A stretch of DNA of 24,762 bases from Desulfobacteraceae bacterium (GTDB lineage: Bacteria > Desulfobacterota > DSM-4660 > Desulfatiglandales > Desulfatiglandaceae): positions 1 to 24,762 of the forward strand of contig DAOWOF010000006.1 in the NCBI GenBank assembly GCA_030642205.1. Direction: 5' to 3'. A program made the translations under genes and the position numbers. The notes beneath the pieces are model-generated. The model was not told the DNA's origin. It worked only from the letters and a program-made list of their open reading frames with translations, and did not search any database. This document shows positions 1 to 7,592 of the stretch, one piece after another; position 1 is the stretch's first letter; every line of letters starts with the position of its first letter.

Positions 1-1269
1 GATCTTAACCGGATTCGGTCAGGAGAGTGTGTTACGATTTCAGGTTCAATTTATGATGAGGCAGGTATATCCGAACTTATAATAAATGGCCGCCAGGCGC
101 CTATAAATAAAGGCAGGGAGGTTTTCTTTTCATATAACCTTCCAACAGGTTCATCGGGAATAGAACTTGTTACGCGAGACAGTCTGGGAAACCAGACATC
201 TAACGAAATCTCATTATCATCTGATACAATTTGTAATAAGCCTGTTTTTGTCGCGTGCGCTGATTCAGCTTATGATAAAAACTGCTTTAGCGGCCTTTTT
301 GGCAGCAAAAAAGTACAGCCTCCTGTTATAAAACTAAAAGGATGGACAAATTCTCAAACGGTTTTTCTTGATAAAATCTATCTTGAGGGACAAGTATACG
401 GCAAGGATAAAATTCAACGCATCCTTATCAATCAAAAACCAATTTCTCCTTATGCAGGTCATATTATATTCTTTAGTTGTTTTGTCGAGCTTCTTAAAGG
501 TGAAAACATTATTAGTATTGAAACATATGATGAATCCGGAAATATGGCTTGCAAAAAAATATCTGTTATCAGGAATATACCTAAAGTTGTCCAGATTGAA
601 GAACGTTTGAGCATGACTGTCCTTCCTTTTGAGCAGAAAGCTTTGATTTCCAATGCGTCGTTAGCTTTTCAGGATAATCTTATTAATGCCTTTTTTAACC
701 TTAATCGTTTCAGGGTTGTTGAAAGGGGCTTGCTTGATGTTATACTAACGGAACAAAAACTCAGTAGAACAAAGCTAATTGATAATCGTACGGCCATAAA
801 ACTGGGCAAACTAGCGGCAGCACAGTCGATTATTACAGGAAGCATCATTGAAACACGAAAAGGCATAGAGGTTATATCCAGAATGATTGACACTGAAACA
901 TCGCGGGTGCTTTCCGTGCAGGACGTTTATCATGAAGAAAAGGGCCTTCTCTCTATGCGCACTCTTGCTGGAGGACTCGCGAACAAATACCATATGGATT
1001 TTCCATTGGTAAACGGATTGGTTATACAAAAAAAGGGAAAGACACTTACAACGGATTTAGGGAAGGACAAAACCAAACTCCACAGAAAACTGATTATTTA
1101 TAAAACAGAGACTGTCAAACATCCTGTCACAGGAAAATTTCTCGGTGAAGATACCAGGATATTAGGCCAAGTCCGTGTAATCCAGATTCAAACCAATATA
1201 TCCAAGGGCAAAATTCTGGATGGAGATATCCACAATATTAGCAAGCTGGATAAGGTAATAACCAAATAA
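1..1269 (+). CDS. Partial protein: two Ig-like beta modules plus CsgG-like domain (5' end outside window)
   Basis: The reading frame is open from base 1 to the TAA at 1267-1269, giving 422 visible residues; the start lies upstream of the window. Visible residues about 8-77 and 118-192 are two similar beta-rich modules. Each runs from a gly-rich strand (ISGSIYDEAG; LEGQVYGKDK) to a strand ending in a D-x-x-GN turn (RDSLGNQ; YDESGNM), like the Ig-like modules of secreted bacterial proteins. Residues about 203-330 resemble the CsgG/LpoB-type periplasmic fold (VVERGLLDVIL, IITGSIIE, MIDTETSRVL). The last ~90 residues form a small beta domain like that following CsgG-type domains. The same CsgG-plus-tail unit ends the CHAT protein at 2932-5436. 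The stop is 48 bases before the sigma factor gene, same strand, suggesting one transcript. The N-terminal part, and whether it carries a protease domain or signal peptide, cannot be seen. The CDS is certain; the domain names are by motif only. Confidence 0.85.
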   Translation, partial: DLNRIRSGECVTISGSIYDEAGISELIINGRQAPINKGREVFFSYNLPTGSSGIELVTRDSLGNQTSNEISLSSDTICNKPVFVACADSAYDKNCFSGLFGSKKVQPPVIKLKGWTNSQTVFLDKIYLEGQVYGKDKIQRILINQKPISPYAGHIIFFSCFVELLKGENIISIETYDESGNMACKKISVIRNIPKVVQIEERLSMTVLPFEQKALISNASLAFQDNLINAFFNLNRFRVVERGLLDVILTEQKLSRTKLIDNRTAIKLGKLAAAQSIITGSIIETRKGIEVISRMIDTETSRVLSVQDVYHEEKGLLSMRTLAGGLANKYHMDFPLVNGLVIQKKGKTLTTDLGKDKTKLHRKLIIYKTETVKHPVTGKFLGEDTRILGQVRVIQIQTNISKGKILDGDIHNISKLDKVITK

Positions 1270-1317
1270 AGCGGAAACAAGAGATTCCCTGGCATCTCTC
1301 TGGGAAAAAGATATCAA

Positions 1318-1929
1318 ATGGAACAGTTATCGGATCAGGAAATATTACAAGGCTGTATATCAGAAGATATGCATTATAGAGAGGCCTTTGTGAGACTCTT
1401 TTCAGATTTTATTTACAAAACAGTGCAATATACCCTGAAAACAAAAATAAATTATACTCGTAAAATGGAAGTAGAGGATTTGCATAATACTGTATTTGTA
1501 AAGCTATTTGAAAAGCGATGCCATAAATTAAGGCAGTACAAAGGAAAAAATGGATGCAGCCTGAGATCATGGATACGGCTTATAACTATTAGAACAGTTA
1601 TAGACTATCTTCGGAAAACAAATATAGACGCCTTGTCAAAACAAAAAAATGATGACTATTATGATATCCTGGACAATCTGGAGGCAAATAGCCCTGATCC
1701 ATTGACTTTGATGAACAAGACAGAACAACATCATCTGATCCAGGAAGGGCTGACTTCCTTAAAGCCAAAGGACAGAATCCTTATAAAACTTCATTTTATC
1801 AATGGATTGTCAATACACGAAGTCGCTAAAGCCATAAATATAACCGAAACAAACGCGCATACAATAAAGCACAGAGCAGTAAAACGTCTGAAAGAAATTA
1901 TACTCAACAAAACAAAGAATTCTAAATAA
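1318..1929 (+). CDS. ECF-type RNA polymerase sigma factor
   Basis: The 203-residue protein has the usual ECF layout of region 2 plus region 4. Residues about 20-100 carry the sigma-2 helices, with the core-binding segment VEDLHNTVFVKLFEK followed by the -10 recognition helix around SLRSWIRLITIRTVIDYLRK. Residues about 140-198 form sigma-4 with a helix-turn-helix (LKPKDRILIKLHFINGLS, then IHEVAKAINITETNAHTIK). It should direct core polymerase to a specific promoter set. The gene follows the CsgG-domain gene by 48 bases and precedes a zf-HC2 protein, the standard partner arrangement for an ECF sigma factor. The spacer between the two sigma domains is somewhat long (about residues 105-135) and rich in Asn/Asp/Lys. 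No strong Shine-Dalgarno sequence precedes the ATG. No clear autoregulatory ECF promoter was seen in the window. The ECF subgroup cannot be assigned by eye. Confidence 0.88.
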   Translation: MEQLSDQEILQGCISEDMHYREAFVRLFSDFIYKTVQYTLKTKINYTRKMEVEDLHNTVFVKLFEKRCHKLRQYKGKNGCSLRSWIRLITIRTVIDYLRKTNIDALSKQKNDDYYDILDNLEANSPDPLTLMNKTEQHHLIQEGLTSLKPKDRILIKLHFINGLSIHEVAKAINITETNAHTIKHRAVKRLKEIILNKTKNSK

Positions 1930-1930
1930 T

Positions 1931-1944
1931 CTGAAGAACTTCAG
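1931..1944 (+). other. Short perfect hairpin right after the sigma factor stop
   Basis: CTGAAG and CTTCAG face each other two bases apart, starting two bases after the TAA of the sigma factor gene. There is no T-run behind it, so it is at most a weak terminator or 3' processing/stabilising hairpin. It falls in the 257-base gap before the anti-sigma candidate, in which I see no gene. Confidence 0.3.
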
Positions 1945-2149
1945 CTAAATAATTTCACTGCCTTATCGACCGGGATCCTCAACGACGCGATAATCTGTAC
2001 GACTTGCTCTGATTTTGCCCTCTGATCTTTCGAGGTATAATGATCTGGAAACTATAGCTCTTCGAGAGAATTATACAGCCCAATTTTTTTGCCAGACTCA
2101 GGGAGAAGATTATTGTCTGCAAGAAATAATTTTTTTTTTCGTCAATAAT

Positions 2150-2155
2150 TATAAT
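2150..2155 (+). promoter_or_regulatory. Possible -10 element (TATAAT) before the zf-HC2 gene
   Basis: A consensus TATAAT lies about 45 bases before the likely start at 2199, downstream of a T-run. No convincing -35 TTGACA-like box is found at 16-18 bases, so this is a weak call. If real, it would give the anti-sigma/CHAT pair a housekeeping promoter separate from that of the sigma gene. Confidence 0.25.
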
Positions 2156-2186
2156 GGCGATCCGAAAATGAAACGCTCATAAATAA

Positions 2187-2840
2187 ATGGAAAGAATCAT
2201 GAACGATAAATGTATTAGCGAAGAGGATATAATGGCTTACCTTGATGGCCGTCTTTCTAATAAAAATCGGTCAAAGGTTGAGACACATATCTCCAACTGT
2301 GATAGATGTCTGGATCTGGTGGCGATCACCGCAAAACTCATTAATGACCCGGATTTTAACAAGCTTGACACTGTGCCTGACTCTCTAACCAATAAGGCAG
2401 TTAAAACAGTCATGGGGTTAAAGGCCCCAACATTGTTTGAGAAAACATCTGCAATTATTAATCCGGCTATATCAAAAATATCACAAGGACTTTCATCATT
2501 TTCTCCATTAAAGGCTCCTGTTCCCGTACTTGTGCGAGGGGACAATAACTTTGATAATAATATTGTACAGATTAATAAATCTTTGGCCAATTTTGAAATA
2601 AGGATTGAAATTGAAAAAACCATGCAAAATACGGCTACAATAAATGTAGCTCTCCTGAAAACAAATACATCCACCATAAGGGCAATTCTATTAAGGAATA
2701 ACAGGGAAATTGCATCTTATATCCTTGGTGAACAGGGGGCGCTTTTTGAGGATATAGAGGTTGGACATTACACTCTTGTTATTAGAAGAGATGGTCAAAA
2801 TGAATGGGAATACAAATTTGAAATCCCTCAAAACGATTAG
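2187..2840 (+). CDS. Soluble zf-HC2 protein, candidate anti-sigma factor
   Basis: The N-terminal ~45 residues form a zf-HC2 (ZAS-type) zinc finger: an upstream Cys9, then His34-x3-Cys38-x2-Cys41, in the typical context DIMAYLDGRLS...ETHISNCDRC. In ECF systems this domain sequesters the sigma factor. Unlike many such anti-sigma factors it has no hydrophobic segment long enough to span the membrane. After a low-complexity linker (about residues 60-125), residues about 130-217 form a beta-strand-rich domain (FEIRIEIEKT, IRAILLRNNREIASYIL, GHYTLVIRRDG) like a small carboxypeptidase-regulatory/Ig-type sandwich. Frame and zinc ligands are clear; binding to the neighbouring sigma factor is inferred from context. 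A second in-frame ATG at 2199 has a GGAAAG motif five bases upstream, whereas the one at 2187 has none, so 2199 may be the true start. The CHAT gene follows 91 bases later on the same strand. Confidence 0.8.
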   Translation: MERIMNDKCISEEDIMAYLDGRLSNKNRSKVETHISNCDRCLDLVAITAKLINDPDFNKLDTVPDSLTNKAVKTVMGLKAPTLFEKTSAIINPAISKISQGLSSFSPLKAPVPVLVRGDNNFDNNIVQINKSLANFEIRIEIEKTMQNTATINVALLKTNTSTIRAILLRNNREIASYILGEQGALFEDIEVGHYTLVIRRDGQNEWEYKFEIPQND

Positions 2841-2931
2841 TTAAAAAAGCAGCTGAAATACTCTACCTCTTGCCAATGATATTCCCAGCCACGCAATGAA
2901 TTAAAACTCTATCTTTTAATAAAACCTGACA

Positions 2932-5436
2932 ATGAAAAAAAATCAGAAAATATTCTATCTTGAAATTTCGTGTGATGGTGATTCCATAAAGGTCGGAGGC
3001 AGCGAACGCATCAAGGATGAGGAAGAGACCATCTCCCATTACGAAAAAAACTCTGTTTCAATGGAGCTTATAAACTCAAGATGCCTTGAGCTTGTAAACA
3101 CATTAAACAAGGCAAATCGAATGGGAAATGTAAATAAAAATATAGTTCAGAGGATTGGCGAAATCGGGAGACTTTTTCATGATGAACTCCTTCCTTTAAA
3201 TGTAAAAGAGAGGCTCAATAATACCAAGGCTAAACATCTATGCTTAAAGCTCGATGATCAACTGACTCATATTCCATGGGAATTACTGCATAATGGCAAG
3301 CAGTTTTTATGCCGTCGTTTTTATATGGGCCGTTTGATAAAAACACGGCAGACCCTGTTTAATAATGAAAGCCGTATTATAAAACCTCCTTTACAGATGC
3401 TGATACTTGCAGATCCAGGGAATAATCTGGAAGGCGCTTACGCTGAAGGAATACATTTACGCGACTTTATTGACCAAAAAGGAGGTCTTGTCGAGGCCTC
3501 CTTACGCTCTGATAATATTTCCATTAATTCTGTTAAAGAAAAAATCAGAGAGTATGATATCGTTCATTTTGCCGGACACGCGGAATATAATCCTGATCAT
3601 CATGGCAAGAATGGCTGGCAATTAAGCGATGGGATCTTTTCAACCGAAGAAATAAAAAAGATGGCAGGAACACATGCGATGCCAATGTTTGTTTTTGCAA
3701 ATGCCTGTCAATCAGCAAGATATGATGAAAAGCAAGGAGGTGATAATTTTCATAATGAAATTTTCAGCACAGCCAATGCTTTTCTGCTTTCCGGTGTAAA
3801 ACATTATCTTGGCACATTTTGGGAAATTCAGGATGAACCTGGCAGTAGATTTGCCATTGATATGTATAAATATCTTTTCTCGGGCTTAACGATTGGCGAA
3901 GCAGTAAAAAGGGCCAGAGATGCATCTGAAGAAGCCTTTGGCGATAAAACAATTTTATGGGCAAGTTATGTGCTATATGGAGATCCAACTGTTACATACA
4001 GTAGTCAGGATGTAAAAAGAAAAGAAAACAAAGGGATAAAACAAGTATCAATCTCCTCTCCTCCCAGGATTAGGACACACAAAGAGACTACTGATTTCGC
4101 AATAAACAAAAACAGCGGAATCAGGCTGCCTCTATGGGCAGCTGCAAGTCTTGCCGGTATCGTTGTCTTGATAGGATTATCCTTTATCTATTATAAAACT
4201 TCCATTATTGCGCCAGTAAAATACAAACAACAGACACTGGATCTTTATAGAGCCGGAAATCATGAAGCGGCATTAAAAAGCTATGAAGCGCTTAATCAGA
4301 AGAATCAGGCCTCGGCTTTGGGTCTTGTTCTCCTTGGCAATATTCAATTTCTTCAAGGAAATATAAATAAGGCTGGCAACTACTTTAAGGCAGCATTAAA
4401 CGCGGAGCATGGCGACCCCTCTTTTAAAGCAGATGCCTTAATGGGGCTTGGCCGTATAGCCTCTATTGAAAACAGAAAAAAAGATGCCCTTGTTTTTTAT
4501 AAAAGAACTGTCAGCATGGCCCCTGAAAAGATCCAGGCATATATCGCGCAAGCTGCCTTGATGGATCAAAACAAACAATTCAAGCAGGCATTAACTCTTA
4601 TCACAAAGGCAAGATCTCTCTCCCCTGATGATAAAGGAATCAATTCATTTTTTAATTATATCAGCAAAAGAGTATCTATTGAAACAAACAAGGAAAAACA
4701 GGACAAAATTGACAGGCTTATAAATGAATTATTAACCAGGCGGAACAATTCCGAGACAGCTTGCCAAACAGATGATGATTGGACATCCCTCCCCTTAACT
4801 GTATGGATTATGGATTTTAAAAGCAATGGATACAGCTTGTATGAGGGAGAAAATAGTATTATTAAATCCTGTATCAATGATATGCTTCTTCAAAACACAC
4901 GTGTCAGAATTGTTGAAAGGGCAATTTTGGACAGCTTGTTGGAAGAATTGAAAATAGGAACCTCTGATCTGGCTGATAATAAAATATCATTGTCCATAGG
5001 CAAAATCATGGCCGCAAGGGTAATAATGTCAGGGCAAATTATTCATGCGGGGCCCAGAACACAGATTGCTTTTAGATTTATTGACACGCAAACAAGCAGA
5101 ATAACCGCCTCTGCGAATAAAATCTTTATAAAACCAATGCAGCCTGATGAGATCGCGAAAAAAATAGCGCCTATTCTTGAAAACAAGATAAAAACAATCT
5201 ATCCATTAAGGGGAAAAATTAAAAGCATCAGGGAAAAGAAGATTATCCTGAATATTGGAAAAGAGCATGGGGTTCATGTTGGAAACTGTTTTCAAGTGAT
5301 AGATACAAACTTGATTATAGAGGTAATAGCTGTTCAAATGGGGCAAAGCGCCGCGAGGGTAAAAGAAGGAGCCGCTGATATTGTGCCGGGCCTTTATTTT
5401 CAGGATATCAGAGCATTGCAAAAAGGTTTAATTTAG
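2932..5436 (+). CDS. CHAT caspase-like protease - transmembrane helix - TPR - CsgG-like sensor protein
   Basis: This 834-residue protein has several domains. Residues about 100-355 are a CHAT (caspase/separase-like) peptidase: HIPWELLH and YMGRLIKTRQ at the front, catalytic His216 in HFAGHAEY, catalytic Cys259 in FANACQSA, and the usual end FWEIQDEPG...LYGDPTV. A basic linker (about 361-397) precedes one hydrophobic helix at about 398-421 (LWAAASLAGIVVLIGLSFIY). The positive charge before it predicts that the protease is cytoplasmic and the rest periplasmic. Residues about 428-575 hold TPR-like helical repeats. Residues about 618-760 are CsgG-like (IVERAILDSLL, VIMSGQI, FIDTQTSRI), followed by a small beta tail to 834. 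The CsgG part aligns with that of the gene ending at 1269. Both catalytic residues are present, so activity is plausible. The substrate is unknown; the neighbouring zf-HC2 protein is an attractive candidate by context only. Confidence 0.9.
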   Translation: MKKNQKIFYLEISCDGDSIKVGGSERIKDEEETISHYEKNSVSMELINSRCLELVNTLNKANRMGNVNKNIVQRIGEIGRLFHDELLPLNVKERLNNTKAKHLCLKLDDQLTHIPWELLHNGKQFLCRRFYMGRLIKTRQTLFNNESRIIKPPLQMLILADPGNNLEGAYAEGIHLRDFIDQKGGLVEASLRSDNISINSVKEKIREYDIVHFAGHAEYNPDHHGKNGWQLSDGIFSTEEIKKMAGTHAMPMFVFANACQSARYDEKQGGDNFHNEIFSTANAFLLSGVKHYLGTFWEIQDEPGSRFAIDMYKYLFSGLTIGEAVKRARDASEEAFGDKTILWASYVLYGDPTVTYSSQDVKRKENKGIKQVSISSPPRIRTHKETTDFAINKNSGIRLPLWAAASLAGIVVLIGLSFIYYKTSIIAPVKYKQQTLDLYRAGNHEAALKSYEALNQKNQASALGLVLLGNIQFLQGNINKAGNYFKAALNAEHGDPSFKADALMGLGRIASIENRKKDALVFYKRTVSMAPEKIQAYIAQAALMDQNKQFKQALTLITKARSLSPDDKGINSFFNYISKRVSIETNKEKQDKIDRLINELLTRRNNSETACQTDDDWTSLPLTVWIMDFKSNGYSLYEGENSIIKSCINDMLLQNTRVRIVERAILDSLLEELKIGTSDLADNKISLSIGKIMAARVIMSGQIIHAGPRTQIAFRFIDTQTSRITASANKIFIKPMQPDEIAKKIAPILENKIKTIYPLRGKIKSIREKKIILNIGKEHGVHVGNCFQVIDTNLIIEVIAVQMGQSAARVKEGAADIVPGLYFQDIRALQKGLI

Positions 5437-5464
5437 CGCAACTTGTAACTATTCAGCAATGTAC

Positions 5465-5483
5465 CCGGGGTGAAAGATCCCGG
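5465..5483 (+). terminator. Weak terminator-like hairpin after the CHAT gene
   Basis: CCGGG and CCCGG (with an extra G-T pair) enclose a short loop 28 bases after the CHAT stop. It is followed by CGTTTATTAT, only a poor T-tract. It is the nearest candidate for the end of the sigma/CHAT transcript. Confidence 0.3.
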
Positions 5484-5588
5484 CGTTTATTATAGAAGTA
5501 ACTGAGTGCCAAACCACAAATCTTGTTACTTAGAAGCGAATATCCACCACAACACTAATCTGATTAAACTATGAAAAACTCACGGATA

Positions 5589-5693
5589 AGAGGTCGTAAA
5601 GAAAGAACCCGTTAAATATAAACATGTATAATAATACACTAGGAAATTCTACAAATAGATTCAGCCCTGATGGGTTCTTTCTTAACGATCTCT
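5589..5693. repeat. Long-armed inverted repeat (22-base arms, 61-base centre)
   Basis: The left arm 5589-5610 and right arm 5672-5693 match as reverse complements at 20 of 22 positions, including an uninterrupted AAGAAAGAACCC / GGGTTCTTTCTT core. The AT-rich centre has no gene. The size and form (about 105 bases, ends complementary) fit a MITE-like or REP-like element, but no clear target-site duplication is visible. Confidence 0.6.
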
Positions 5694-5708
5694 AGTACGT
5701 TCAAACAG

Positions 5709-5761
5709 TTTCAAAGTGTAATCAGACCAGTGTTGCGTGTCTGAAATCAGCATCTTTGAAA
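5709..5761 (+). other. Nested hairpin upstream of the DUF445 gene
   Basis: TTTCAAAG (5709-5716) pairs with CTTTGAAA (5754-5761). Inside it TCAGAC (5722-5727) pairs with GTCTGA (5739-5744). The structure lies about 75 bases before the DUF445 start and could be part of a transcribed leader or a decayed repeat. I do not recognise a riboswitch class. Confidence 0.35.
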
Positions 5762-5836
5762 TAGCTGAATAATTGCAAAAAAATCATACAGGATATATTA
5801 ATTCCCATTATTAAACCCTTAAGGATCTTATTTGAA

Positions 5837-6595
5837 ATGACAGAAATATCCTCTGACTGGCCAAGGTTTATTAACAAAAGTTTTTTAACAAATTTAGTCG
5901 CTTTTTTATGCGTGATTATAGCTCTATTTTTGCCGGAATCAATTAAAAGAGAGGTCTTAAATATCGGCCTTTTTTCCCTTTCCGGGGCTATCACCAATTG
6001 GTTAGCAGTATATATGCTATTTGAAAAAGTTCCCGGAATCTACGGCTCAGGTGTCGTACCTGCCCGCTTTGAAGATTTTAAATTTGGTATTCAAAACCTG
6101 GTAATGAACCAGTTTTTCTCAAAAGAAAACCTTGATAATTTTTTCGGTTCTACCTCAAATGAAGAAGCATTTCCTATAGACTTGGACCTCAGCTCAATCA
6201 TCGACGATATAGACCTTAATCCGATATTTGATGCCCTTGTAAATGCAATTATGGAATCATCTTTTGGGGGAATGCTAGCCATGGTAGGCGGCAAGGAAAC
6301 AATTGAATCATTTAGAGAATCATTTGTAGAAAAAATGAGGGTTGCCTTTAAAGATATGTTACAAGGGGAAGCTATTCGGAAAACCATACAAGCAAACTTA
6401 ACAAGTTCGTCTGCTACCGATAAAATTCTGGACAAAATAAATGCTATCGTTCAGATGCGCCTTGATGAACTAACACCTCAACTGGTAAAAGAGATTGTTC
6501 AAGAGATGATTCGCTCCCATCTGGGATGGCTGGTTGTCTGGGGGGGGCTTTTTGGCGGTTTAATAGGCATGATCGCGAATTTTTTGCCCATCTAA
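5837..6595 (+). CDS. DUF445 family membrane protein
   Basis: The 252-residue protein matches the DUF445 (YheB-like) pattern. It has an N-terminal hydrophobic segment (about 18-34), a second one containing the family hallmark SGAITNWLAVYMLFEKVPG (about 43-66), and then GSGVVPARFEDF. The middle (about 85-225) is polar and helical, and a C-terminal hydrophobic segment with glycines (LVVWGGLFGGLIGMIANF, about 230-250) closes it. The chain ends are thus membrane anchored with a soluble helical part between them. The function of the family is not established. The stop codon is followed after one base by the ATG of cbiB, so the two genes are very likely cotranscribed and perhaps translationally coupled. 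The family assignment is confident; the role is unknown. Confidence 0.85.
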   Translation: MTEISSDWPRFINKSFLTNLVAFLCVIIALFLPESIKREVLNIGLFSLSGAITNWLAVYMLFEKVPGIYGSGVVPARFEDFKFGIQNLVMNQFFSKENLDNFFGSTSNEEAFPIDLDLSSIIDDIDLNPIFDALVNAIMESSFGGMLAMVGGKETIESFRESFVEKMRVAFKDMLQGEAIRKTIQANLTSSSATDKILDKINAIVQMRLDELTPQLVKEIVQEMIRSHLGWLVVWGGLFGGLIGMIANFLPI

Positions 6596-6596
6596 A

Positions 6597-7592
6597 ATGA
6601 TTCATATAAACACTTTATTTGATATTGCCTTAATCGGTTTTATTCTGGATCTTCTGCTTGGTGATCCTGTTTACAGGTATCATCCTGTCAGAATTATTGG
6701 TCATGGCATAAGCAGCATGACCAATAATTTAAGGAAGATTGGCATCGATGGTAAAGCTGGAGGGCTGATTATGGTCATCCTCCTTGTTTTTATAATAATC
6801 TCAAGCTATGTCATGATCAGTCTTGGCCTGTTTTATCTTTACCCTCTTTTTGGAACCCTGTTTGATATTTTTATTTTCTATTCCTGTTTAGCCCTGAAAG
6901 ACCTGATTGGACATCTGAATCCGGTTATTTCATCACTTAAACAAAAGGATCTTTCTGAAGCACGAAAAGCTCTTGCCAAGGTAGTCGGCCGAGATGTCCA
7001 ATCCCTGGATGAAAAAGGAATTATAAGGGCTGGAATAGAAACTATGTCTGAAAATTTTGTGGATGGTTTTTTCTCACCATTTTTCTGGTATCTTGCGGGA
7101 GGTTTTATTGCTGGATATCTCCAAATACCTGTTATCAGGACAGGCATCGTCATGATGCTTGTCTTTAAAGTGGCCAGCACCTTTGACTCTATGGTAGGGT
7201 ATAAAAATAAAGAATTTATAGAAATTGGCTGGGCAGGTGCCAGGCTGGACGATTTGATGAACTTCATCCCCGCCAGATTATCACTGATAATCCTGTTTTT
7301 TGGAGCAGTAATTTGTCGCCTTCATCCCATAAGTGGTTTACAAATCGCCTTGCGGGACAGGCTAAAACATGAGTCTCCAAACTCTGCTCATGGGGAAAGT
7401 TTTGTTGCAGGCGCATTAGGTGTACGATTGGCAGGCCCTGTCATGTATCCAGAAGGTCGAAGGGAGAAACCATGGCTTGGGCATGAATTCCCTGATCCTG
7501 AGGTAAAGCATATGCAGCAAACCTTTGTATTGCTCAAAACCTCCGGTTGGATTAGTATCTTGCTTCCGTTGGCATTTTCAATTATTTTCTGA
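6597..7592 (+). CDS. cbiB: Adenosylcobinamide-phosphate synthase CbiB/CobD
   Basis: This 331-residue multi-pass membrane protein condenses adenosylcobyric acid with aminopropanol (or its phosphate) to adenosylcobinamide (phosphate), a late step of cobamide (B12) synthesis. Family signatures are all present: DLLLGDP (18-24), HPVR.IG (29-35), VVGRDVQSL (129-137), the ETMSENFVDGFFSPFF block (148-163), FKVASTFDSMVGYKNKEF (190-207) and ARLDDLMNFIPARL (215-228). The length is normal for the family. It starts one base after the DUF445 stop. Its last 15 bases overlap the 3' end of the convergent M48 protease gene. No other cobamide synthesis gene is in the window. A cobamide need would fit the RACo-like activator on the other strand at 14290-15855, since that family serves corrinoid proteins. 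Confidence 0.95.
   Translation: MIHINTLFDIALIGFILDLLLGDPVYRYHPVRIIGHGISSMTNNLRKIGIDGKAGGLIMVILLVFIIISSYVMISLGLFYLYPLFGTLFDIFIFYSCLALKDLIGHLNPVISSLKQKDLSEARKALAKVVGRDVQSLDEKGIIRAGIETMSENFVDGFFSPFFWYLAGGFIAGYLQIPVIRTGIVMMLVFKVASTFDSMVGYKNKEFIEIGWAGARLDDLMNFIPARLSLIILFFGAVICRLHPISGLQIALRDRLKHESPNSAHGESFVAGALGVRLAGPVMYPEGRREKPWLGHEFPDPEVKHMQQTFVLLKTSGWISILLPLAFSIIF

Larger units (their letters stand above)
5437..5836. other. 400-base gene-free interval with two inverted-repeat structures
   Basis: No credible coding sequence is seen in this interval. It holds the weak hairpin at 5465, a long-armed inverted repeat at 5589-5693, and a nested hairpin at 5709-5761 close to the DUF445 gene. An AAGGA 12 bases before the ATG at 5837 may serve as a distant ribosome binding site. 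Confidence 0.6.

Noticed and set aside
2237..2677. 146-codon - strand frame across the zf-HC2 gene
   Set aside because: Antisense shadow of a gene with clear zinc ligands and context.
5722..5997. 91-codon - strand frame over the start of the DUF445 gene
   Set aside because: It overlaps a well-supported DUF445 start and shows no domain or start signal.
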